Shown here: positions 55,541-64,000 of the stretch, in pieces
How the letters are laid out: each line of letters opens with the position of its first letter
How positions within the stretch are numbered: the stretch's first letter is position 1
Source of the DNA: Eudorina sp. 2006-703-Eu-15
Lineage: Eukaryota > Chlorophyta > Chlorophyceae > Chlamydomonadales > Volvocaceae
Length of the DNA: 64,000 nucleotides
Direction of reading: 5' to 3'
Assembly (NCBI GenBank): GCA_003117195.1
Contig: BDSI01000006.1
Location: forward strand, 434,001-498,000
Made by a program: the position numbers and the translations under genes
The notes under the pieces: generated by a model
What the model was told of the DNA's origin: nothing
Database searches by the model: none
Seen by the model: only the letters and a program-made list of their open reading frames with translations

Positions 55541-58404
55541 ACATTTTGCATATCTGACCGGGCATGACGCTGGCCAAGGGCTGCTAACCCAGCCCTAACG
55601 GAAAGACCGCCGAAGCACTTTGGGGGGAAGGAGAAGGGCGTGAGGGGCCACATTTCCCTCGCTCGACCTAGAGCACTCCCGCGTGCTCAAAGGTACGCCG
55701 GAGCCCGGAGGCTCTACGAAAAAAGGCCTCAGCCACGCCGCCTCGTCTCCGACTGGGCCCCGTGCAGCACCGTTGCCGCGCGGGCCTCGGCGGCTCGGCT
55801 GCCCTCCCTCAAAATCTTGCAGCACCTGGATCTTTCCCTCGGCGGACTATTCCCGCCAAACGCATAACTGGGCGACGTCGCCCGCGGTTCGCGGTGTGTG
55901 TATTTGAAGGGAGGCAGGAGGGCCGCGTGGCTCAGTGCCCTAAATGTATGTGTGGATTCGAAGCGGGTGTCGCACTGTCGCTTCGAAGGCCAGACGCGCC
56001 TGCGACGTCGTTTCCCGCCCAGAGCGCCTTCGATTGGTTCTGTGAAGTCGCCGCCGCCGCCGCCTCTCAAAAGGCCCACAAGGCCGCTGAGGTTCCGCTG
56101 GCGAGGCGCTCGGACCTCAGTGCTCGGATGACGTCCGGGATTTGGATCTGGATCTGGATCTGGATCTGCATCCGGACCTGGATTTGGCCCTGGATTATTG
56201 TTACGTGGGGTTCGTACTGCTCTTCGCTGTGCGTGCGTGCGCCCCCCTCTCTCTCTTCCGTAGCTACCGTAACGTCCGTACCGGGCGGGGGGCAGTTTGC
56301 CGACCTTGCCGTACCGGTAGTGTACGGAATGCTGCCGTGACGTGAGCGAGTTTTTGGCGACGGGTGCACGGTCTGGAGTTCTGAGCAGGTGGGTGAGGAG
56401 GTAGTGTGTGTGTGTGGGGGGGGGAGGGGGTAATCGTCCCTGGGCGGTCACGGGCGTGCTGAAGTCCGACCGACCGACGCTGCCTTTGAGAGTCTCGGAC
56501 GAAGAGACCGGGGGGGGGGGCGCCCACAAGCGCCAGTGGATGTGCGGAGTGCAAGTGGAGGACGGATGCGGTGTCGATGATGGCGCAGATGATGCCGTGA
56601 TGTGGTGGTGGTATGGATGGCTGTGGTGAGGAGGCAGAGGTGGTGGTGGTGGTGGTGGTGGTGGTGGTGATCACGTGGCGGAGTGGGACAGGGCTCGATG
56701 GGCGGATGCGGGGTGTGTGTGGGGGGGGGGGGAGGTAGCGGCAGAACGGAACGGACCCGCCGGTCCCGCGCGCTGTTGTCCTTGAGTCCGCCGTACAGTA
56801 CGGCGCCGTACTATGTGTTTAAGCGAGAAACCCGCCCGAACCGCCCGTAATGTTGTGTTTAGAATTGCAACCCGCCCGCCCGAACCGCCCGTACTGTTGT
56901 GTGTGACACGACACGGCAAGACGTCACCGTCATCCAGCCCTTCCGGTGAAGCGCGTCGCGCTCCTCACTCCACCACAGACCAGCCATGCACCGAATCAAG
57001 AACGCTGTCGCTGTCGCTATCACGTTCGCCTGTCGCTGTCGCCGGCTGGGTGGATGGTTGGGTCAGCTAAATTCTTAGTATGGGTCGGGCAATGGGTATA
57101 CTTTATACGCATACGGGCAACTTTCAGGCGCTACTCCGCCTGTGTGCATGTCACGCACCCCTGTTCTGCCTGCCTAAGCAACACACTGCAGGCGAGACCT
57201 GACAGCCCGATCGCAAGTCGCACACCGCCTCCACCGGCAGCACCCCGGCTCTCCGCCTACGCTCTGGGCTGGCCCTCCCCCTCCCCTGGGCCCTCTGACC
57301 GGTACCCAGTCACGAGGTTCCCGCCGTTGCACCTTCCAACACCCTTCTGTCTGAGAGTTCGGAGCCCACGTAACCGCTTTCGACCTGATACTTCACTCCC
57401 CCGAGCGAAACTACAACATCGCCATACGTCAACAAGCGGTTGACGCGGCGCCCGCGGCGCTGCGGCCCTTCTGGCCGAGGAACCCGCCAACGACCTCCAA
57501 CGACTTCCAACGGCTTCCAACGACCCCCGAGAACCGCCGAAGCGTGCATGCGAGGGTCCAGGGGGGGCCCCGGGGGTCTGGCGCCCGCACTCTCGGGCTC
57601 ACAGCAGGGGCTATCTAATCACCAGAGGCAACGGCCGCCTTTTGGCCGCGCCCGGTCACTGAGGTCTCGTCACAGACCGGCCTTGTTGGCCCGCGAGTGC
57701 CTCCCCGCGGCGCCCCTCCCCGCCCCGCCGCACCCCTCAAAGCCGCACCCGTCACCGCGCACCCACCCCGCACCGGCCTCCCCGCGACACCCTGGGTGCC
57801 CCCTTCCGGCCGCACGGCAGGTACCGCTGTGGCGGATCTCTCGCACTCCCCACCACCACCCCGCGCCTCACAACCAGCGCGCGTATCGGAGTTGAACCCC
57901 CGCACCGGCCCCGGAGGTGTCTCCTCTGTCTTCTTCTCACGCAGAGGGCCTCAACCAGCCCCCCAGAGGGACCCGGGTCCACTTTGTAACGACTACAAAC
58001 CAACCCCCATATAGACCGAACAATAAATATGTATTTGTATTACACATATGTAGAGGTGAAATGTGTGGACTCGAACTGTTCAGCGCCCCGCCGCACGGCC
58101 CACACGCGCTCCTGGCACCCACCCACCCTCGCACGCAAACTGTGCGCGTGTCGCCCCTGGTGGAGGCGCCCCTCCACACACCCCTCCCCTCGGGGTTGCT
58201 CCGGCGGCCTCCCTTACACACACGAAGCTCGACAAGCTGGTCGTGGTTGTGTTGACGCGTCGTCACGTAGTCTGCGGCGGCTGCGGCTGCCGCGACTGCG
58301 GCTGCCGGGGCGGTGCGGCGGTTGCGGGCTGCTGCAGCCATTGCCAGTGCTGCTATCGTAGTGCTACTGCTGGTGTCGGTACTGCTTCGGCTCCTGCAGT
58401 CCTG
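55541..58404. other. gene-free, simple-sequence-rich stretch
   Basis: No convincing exon is visible. It includes a GGATCT tandem (56139-56170), GT and poly-G runs (56404-56430, 56508-56520, 56716-56735), a GGT tandem (56636-56668), and a CCCGCCCGAACCGCCCGTA direct repeat (56830-56905). On the minus strand 58404 back to about 58214 should be the 3' UTR of the CinA-like gene. No tRNA or rRNA fold was recognised. Confidence 0.4.
58214..58218 (-). terminator. possible TGTAA polyadenylation signal
   Basis: TTACA on the plus strand gives TGTAA on the minus strand, about 187 bases after the stop codon of the CinA-like gene. TGTAA is the usual poly(A) signal of volvocine algae. The assignment rests on position only. 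Confidence 0.4.
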
Positions 58405-61400
58405 CTACAGCTGAGGCGGCTGTATGAAGATGTCCCCCAGGGCCGCCTTGACGTCCGCCACCGCCGCCGCCAACGCCTCCGGGTCGCGGGAAGAGAAGGC
58501 CAGCTTGACCTTGTAGCGGTTGCCGGCGTCGCCGTCGGCCGTGTTGGGGTAGGACCTGGGGGGTCGTGTGCGGTGGGGGTGGCGGGAGTGGGGTGGTGCC
58601 CCGGGGGAGGGTGGCGGGTTCAGGCGTCAGAGTCGGAGGCGGGTGGATGATCTTGTTGCGGTAATTCAAAGGATGATGTTGTTGCGGTAATTCAAAGGAT
58701 GATGTTGTTGCGGTAATTCAAAGGCTGGGCAGGCGTAACGCCGCTGCGCTGGGTGCAAGAGCAACGACCCGGTAAGGTGGGGCGGGTTAGGGTGCGGTGT
58801 GGGCGCCGAGCGGACGGAGTGGGTAGAGACACATTGTGGAGTGTGGTTCGGTGGGGCAAGGGGTTCAGGGCTTCATTCCCCATCCCACCTCTCACCCCCC
58901 TCACCTCACACCCATCGCAACCACCAAACCCATCCCACCCACCCCCCAAAGCAACCTCCGTCCCCCGCACGCACTCAACCCCCCCACCCCCCCGACCCAC
59001 CCAATGGCCACCCTGGGGTGTTTGGCCGCCACTGCCGTGAGCCCCTCCGCCAGGAAGCTCTCCCCCTGATGGGTGAAGAGCGCTGCGGACTGGGAGGCCA
59101 CTCCCGTGAACCGGTCCTGGAGGGAAGGGAGGGGAAGGGAGGGAGGAGGCGGTGGAGGTAAGGGCAGGGATGGGACCGGGGCCGGGAGCGGGAGGTGCGG
59201 CCCGCGGGGAAGCGGCGCTGGGATGTGGCTAGGCCATCATCCAGGCCAGGTCAGGCCAGGCCACGCCAGGCCAGGCCTCTGTTGTGTGTGTGCTACGGGG
59301 TTAAAAAAGAAACAGCCCAGACACACCCAGCCCGGCGACAAACACTGACCAACGACCACCGTGCTACGGGGGGTTGCTGTTGCTGCGGCATACGGTTTCG
59401 GGGTCAGACACCACCCACTTTGCCTGCTGCCGTATACCTACCTGTCTGCCCGCGGAGGGGTCCTCCCGGGAGCTGTTTGCTCTCGCAGCCAGCGGCGCAG
59501 CCAAGTATGCCAGGTTGTCCGCACATGCAATTGCGAACCCGCAAACTGCATTCCACCGATGCTCCCCATCCTCCTCCATGAACACAGCGGAACCCCTAGA
59601 CCCAACCATTGGACCCCCCTCCCCACATCACGCACGTCCCTGCTCCGTAAACGCGCGCTGGAATGCCACCGGATGCGCTCTGGGCCTGCTTCACGTTGTA
59701 CACCCCTCCCCCGCCCCCCTACCCCTTTCCCCTATTTCCCCCCTCCCCTCATCCCCCACCTGGTTTGGCTTTTCTTTCCTTTATATTCTTTTGGACCCCT
59801 GGTGCGCCCCCCCTCCCCCTCCCCCTCCCCCTCCCCCTGGTGCGCCCCCCCCCTCCCCCTCAGCCCCCACGCACCTGGTGCGCCGAGACCATGGCCTGGA
59901 AGAGGCGGGGTATGCCGGGCAGCACGTACACGCCGCCCACGTTGACCAGCGGCACCCACAGCCCCTCCGTGAACAGCACCTCGGACGGGGCGGGCAGGGT
60001 GGCCTGCGGGCAGCGCAGCGCGGACAGCAGTCAGCGCCGTTGGGCTTGCTTGCCCCACAGGTACCAGCAACCCACCCCTCCGCGATCCCCCTGCGCATGA
60101 CCCGGACCCTCCTTAAGACCCGATCCCGGTCCTGACACTCCCCCCCCTTTAGGGAAGGAGTGGGAGGGGAGGGGTCAGGCGGCCTCACCATCCTCAGCCT
60201 CGCCTCGTTCAGCTCCAGGCCGCGAGCCGCGTACGACACCTTCATCCGCTCCACGGTGGGCTGATGCAGCTGCAGGCTGACACCTGACGGGGGGGGAGGG
60301 GGGGATTTAGGACATTGTGTGTGGGGGGGGGGGAGGAGAGGGGAAGGGGAGAAGCATGCGGAAGGACGGGTCCGAGGGAAAGAAGTTGACGAGGGTGAGC
60401 TGTGCGTCAGAGGTTGGAGGTTGGAGGGGCCGGCCGGGGGTGAGAGGGCGCGGCAGCGGACGGCCGTGCCCCAGCCGGGTTGTGAGGGGTCCGAGCCGCT
60501 GGGATGCAAGGGGAGTAGGCAGATGCAGGAAGACTTGAACGATCCAGGAGGGGCGCTTCCCCACACCGATGCGCCCAACGGTCAGTGCCGCGGCCGTTAG
60601 TGAGTGGGACGGGGCGCGTTTCCCCCCGAGAGGGCGGTGAGGCGACGGGGCGGGAGCTGGGGCTGCACCTGGCTGGACCCCTCCCCCCCGGCGGCGGAGG
60701 CTGCTGCTAACCCGACAACCCGGACGGGCGCGACCTCGGAAGCCTGGACGGCTTCAGTGCCTCAGTGCCTCAGTGCCTCAGTGCCTCAGTGCCTCAGTGC
60801 CTCAGTGCCTCAGTGCCTCAGTGCCTCAGTGCCGCAGTGCTTAGCGCACATCTGGGAGGGTGATCGAAGGCGTCCCTTCCTCCTCCCCCTCCGTTGGTCT
60901 CCACCCCATACCCCTCCATACCGCATCCCCGCCACCCCCGCCACCCCCGCCGCTCCCGACTCCCTCCCTCCCTCCCTCCCTCCCTCCCTGCATACGGCAC
61001 CACACCGGATCGCTGCTCTGGCAGCCGGCGCCGCCCGATACCCTCCGCAGGTAACGTCCGCAGCCGCCCTCTCCATCCCAACCCCGGCAACCCGCCCCAC
61101 CTCACGTCGCACCCCGGAGGAAGAGAGAGGCCGCTCGACGGCCCCTCCCGCCCCGGCCCCCAATCACTCACCCATGGCCTCCGCCACCGCCTCATACCTG
61201 CGGCCGAGCAGCAGAGCAGCGGGTCCGGGGTGGCGGGGGGTAAGGGGCCGGGGCCCGGGACCCAGGGGTGGGGGAAGTACCAGTCCGCCCCATCCACCAC
61301 CTTCCCGTTCGCCGCTGAGCCGCATGTGGGTCCGCAAAACCAAAACAACCCACCCCGACTGACCCTAATTAGCACATACCTGCCAGCACCCCCCCCATGT

Positions 61401-62463
61401 GTGTGTTCAAACCACCGTAGATGGCCCACACCATTCCCCCCGGCCGCCCTGGGCTGTTTTCCTTCTTAACCCCCCGGCCCCATACACACCCACACGACGC
61501 CCGCCTCCGGCTCCCCAGTGCCTCCCCAGCCCTTAGTCCCCCAGGAGGATGGAGAGCCGTACACTCACGTGACGTCATCGTGGGTGGGCCCTATGCCCCC
61601 GCTGGTGAACACGAACCCGCCCGGGCCCACGCGCGCGCGGGCGTCGAGCACCGCCTCCCGGATGTCCGCCCTGGAGTCCGGGATGTACGACACGCGGATC
61701 AGATCCACTCCCCGGCTGCGGTCCGGAATGAAGGGGGCGGGGTTGGGAGGGGTGACGGCGTGACACGGGCACGTGAGTGCATTGCATGTACGAGGGTTGC
61801 AGAATTTAAAAAGACAGAGTGTTGAGGAGCTGGGCGTAAGTCGCCCCCGCCTCCAGGGAGCCCTCCCCGAGGCACACTGCAGGCGGCTACTGCTCCAGGC
61901 AAGGACTGCAGAGGCGGCCTCCCCGCGTGCCAGCAGGCGTCTGCGCGCCTGCGGGTCCGGTGCCAGACCCCACCGGGTCCTTCCAACAACGCACGTTTCC
62001 AACATGTCTCCATGCCCCGATTACTGTCTACTATGTCTACTATGTCTACTATGTCTCCCTGCTCCCATCGCGGCGCACATCGTACCCTGCATATGCCCAC
62101 TGTTGCATCCATCAACGCATCAGCCTAGGAGGGAAGTAGTGAGGGTGGTACTAAGATGTTGAACGCGTTATATTGAACGACGGCACGTAGTGGGTGAGCC
62201 TCGCGAGCCAGCACTGCGCATTCCCAGCAGCGGTCCCTCCTCGTGGTGGTGGGAAGTGCCGGCTCCGAAACCCACCTGTACAGCAGCTTGGCCAGCCAGG
62301 GGGTGTTTGTGTCGACCACGGATCCCGACAGGATCTCGTCGCCGATCACCACCAGTGCGGCGCGCGGGGCGTCCTGCGACGGGGCGGCGCCAGCGGAGGC
62401 GGAGGCCGCGTGCCGCCGCAGGGAATGGTCCCCGACCGGCGCAAGCTGCGGGACTGCACCCAG
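58405..62463 (-). CDS. CinA-type molybdopterin-binding-domain protein (FAD-synthase N-domain-like)
   Basis: Seven minus-strand exons join with exact phases: 62463-62276, 61715-61569, 61197-61172 (26 bp), 60283-60189, 60003-59875, 59116-59001 and 58555-58405 (TAG); 283 residues plus an unidentified 5' exon. Motifs in order: ALVVIGDEILSGSVVDTN, SRGVDLIRVSYIPD, FTSGGIGPTHDDVTYEAVAE, a KVSYAARGLELNEARLRM segment, LWVPLVNVGGVYVLPGIPRL, and a C-terminal YKVKLAFSSRDPE segment. This is the MoCF/CinA fold seen in bacterial CinA and the N-terminal domain of eukaryotic FAD synthase, where it is linked to FAD hydrolysis or pyridine-nucleotide salvage. No PAPS-reductase-like FAD-synthase domain follows, so adenylyltransferase activity is not expected. 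No ATG is present in the first listed exon; the start lies upstream of 62463. Confidence 0.85.
60764..60840 (+). repeat. 10 bp tandem repeat in an intron
   Basis: About seven to eight perfect copies of GTGCCTCAGT or its permutations, within an intron of the CinA-like gene. A CCCT tandem follows at about 60960-60988. Confidence 0.95.
62025..62058 (+). repeat. short TACTATGTC tandem in an intron
   Basis: Three to four copies of TACTATGTC within the first listed intron of the CinA-like gene. Confidence 0.9.
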
Positions 62464-62986
62464 CTGTGGATGGCGTCAGGGAGATCGGGTGGAGAGCGAG
62501 GAATCGGTCCGTGTAGCGGGGCAAGCGTGGGAGGGCGATCCGACGAATCCCAATATGACGTGGCAGGGCAGGACCCCTGGAATCCCCTGGCCTCTTGTGC
62601 CCAGGCGACGGACACTGTACTGCATGGCCCCAAGCGCAGTGCGACAGTGGTTTGGCTCTAAGGCATTGCCTGCGGCGAGGCTTGGCCCGGGAGTACGTTG
62701 CAAGGTGGTTGACGTACCAGCAGGCGACGACTGACCAATCGATGAATTAATCCTGCTGCATACATTTTTGGAATTTTGTTCGGCCGGGACGTGGTGTTGG
62801 CTAAACTTGCCATTTTAGTACATATTGCCGTACTATCGGAAGTTTTTCGCACAGGCTTTGCACGGGTTTCCTTCTAGGACGAAAAAGCCATAGGTGGCAG
62901 AGGTAGAGCTCCCTAGTTCCAATCGGACGTCTAATTTCCCGCTCATTTGGACAGAACAAGAGCCCTCGTTGCAAGTCGCCTAAAGG
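62464..62986. promoter_or_regulatory. region between head-to-head CinA-like and Ubc13 genes
   Basis: It separates the first recognised exon of the minus-strand CinA-like gene from the ATG of the plus-strand Ubc13 gene. The part 62730-62986 is AT-richer and probably holds the Ubc13 promoter and 5' UTR. The left part must contain the missing first exon of the CinA-like gene. No TATA box or defined element could be assigned. Confidence 0.35.
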
Positions 62987-63968
62987 ATGAACGCCGATCA
63001 GGCTGCACAGGCAGCACAGCTGCCAAGACGTATCATCAAGGTGCGGGCGCCTGTCCTGGCTAGCTTGTGAGGATCCATCTGCGGCGCTGAACTCTTGCAC
63101 TCTCTCTTTGATGACTTCTCTCAGGAGACTCAGAAATTACTTAGCGAACCTGGTAGGTGCCAGGCACGCTCCGGGTCATCCGTCATTTCAGCCTCGGCTC
63201 GCACCCTCAGCATATGTGCTCTCCCTGACTGCAGCCCCGGGCATTAGCGCGTCGCCGTCCGAGGAGAACCTCCGCTACTTCAATGTTATGATTCTAGGCC
63301 CCCAGCAGTCGCCGTATGAGGGAGGCGTGTTTAAGCTGGAGCTCTTCCTTCCCGAAGACTATCCGATGGCGCCCCCGAAGGTTCGCTTCCTGACCAAGAT
63401 TTACCACCCCAAGTAAGTAATTATTGGAAATTGCGCGTTTTGGGTCGGTTTGCGTTGTCTCATTTCGCCGCACCTAACTCGACACGCGCAGCATCGACAA
63501 GCTCGGCCGCATTTGCCTGGATATCTTGAAAGACAAGTGGTCACCAGCGCTCCAGATTCGCACCGTTCTGCTCAGGTGGGCAGCTATGGATAAGGGATGG
63601 CGGTCCGGGGACGGCGGGGGGAATCCGGGTGGAACTGGGGGGAGCGGGGGGGGGGAGACGCACACTTCACCCCAAATGGCGCGGAGCTGACCTTCCTAAT
63701 TTTCGAAAACGGCTTGGGCTGTGTCGACGCAGCATCCAAGCCCTGCTGTCGGCGCCCAACCCCGATGACCCCCTGGCTGACCAAATCGCCAAGCACTGGA
63801 AGGAGAACGAGAAGGAGGCCATTGCGACAGGTGTGTTGGGGTGGGGCTCATGGGTGTGCTAGGACCGCGCTTGAAGGCGCGCGTTCTTTTCTTGGGCCAG
63901 CCGTTCTTACTTGAATCCCGTGCTGGACCGCAGCTCGCCAGTGGACGTCCATGTACGCCCAGGGCTAG
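62987..63968 (+). CDS. UBC13: ubiquitin-conjugating enzyme E2, Ubc13/UBE2N type
   Basis: Complete six-exon gene: 62987-63040, 63125-63152, 63235-63412, 63492-63575, 63733-63830, 63934-63968 (TAG); 158 aa with every phase matching. The sequence follows Ubc13 closely: [34 protein letters not shown], the HPN motif, then [20 protein letters not shown], with the catalytic Cys at 95 because the N-terminus is ~8 residues longer than animal forms, and [15 protein letters not shown]. With a Uev/Mms2 partner, Ubc13 builds Lys63-linked ubiquitin chains for DNA-damage tolerance and signalling; plants have UBC35/36. It is cytosolic/nuclear, with no targeting signal. The ATG is chosen because it is the only one before the conserved LPRRIIKE. 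One of the best supported genes in the window. Confidence 0.97.
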
Positions 63969-64000
63969 CGGACCGATTCTCCAGCTGGAGGGCGAGCGCG

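Noticed and set aside
55915..55990. tRNA-like GTGGCTCAGT followed by GATTCGAAGC
   Set aside because: Spacing between the D-arm-like and T-arm-like pieces is too short and no acceptor stem can be formed.
55729..56529. 266-codon minus-strand frame
   Set aside because: It consists of DPDPNP-type simple repeats, His/Thr runs and microsatellite translation; no conserved segment or splice structure.
59361..59640. Extra exon of the CinA-like gene
   Set aside because: Exons ending at 59875 and starting at 59116 join in phase with family-consistent sequence, leaving no room for this segment.

Overview
The window looks like nuclear DNA of a volvocine-type green alga (Chlorophyceae, Chlamydomonas/Volvox relatives). 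The evidence is GC-rich coding sequence full of poly-Gln, poly-Ala and poly-Gly tracts, many short GT-AG introns with GTGCGT/GTGAGT-like donors, long GT microsatellites, non-LTR retrotransposon debris, and plant/algal-type housekeeping genes. I cannot name the species. All exon models below were assembled by eye from splice signals, reading-phase continuity and family motifs.

Layout. 3-5687 (+) is the 3' part of a huge Gln/Ala-rich protein gene of unknown function. 5.7-14.2 kb is gene-poor: dispersed repeats, a nested short insertion with a visible target-site duplication, a 5'-truncated LINE tail, and on the minus strand the 5' half of an L1-type LINE (ORF1 plus endonuclease). 14.3-29.7 kb carries a ~3.2 kb direct segmental duplication; each copy holds a gene for a PD-(D/E)XK (restriction-endonuclease-fold) protein. 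The second copy looks complete (five exons, 396 aa); the first has lost its 5' exons. Between the copies lie the N-terminal half of a type II NAD(P)H dehydrogenase gene without its second half, the 3' end of an acidic/Arg-Gly protein gene, and a large fold-back structure.

29.7-39.1 kb: a lone frameshifted terminal exon of a nucleotide-sugar/triose-phosphate transporter, another LINE 3' fragment, and then a multi-exon gene fusing a small N-terminal domain, a PD-(D/E)XK nuclease and a protein-kinase-like domain. Together with the duplicated nuclease genes this is the most unusual content of the window. The architecture recalls eukaryotic Crinkler/CR-type effector proteins, here embedded in retrotransposon-rich DNA of an alga.

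39.4-54.5 kb: a minus-strand gene for an unrecognised low-complexity protein and a nine-exon plus-strand gene (about 2746 aa) with a possible organelle-targeting N-terminus and two copies of a large S1-like module. 54.5-58.4 kb is simple-sequence-rich DNA. 58.4-62.5 kb (minus) encodes a CinA/molybdopterin-binding-domain protein like the N-terminal half of eukaryotic FAD synthase. 62.99-63.97 kb (plus) is a complete Ubc13-type ubiquitin-conjugating enzyme gene, head-to-head with it.

The housekeeping genes do not form a pathway; the theme linking the centre of the window is repeated duplication, inversion and retrotransposition around nuclease-fold genes.
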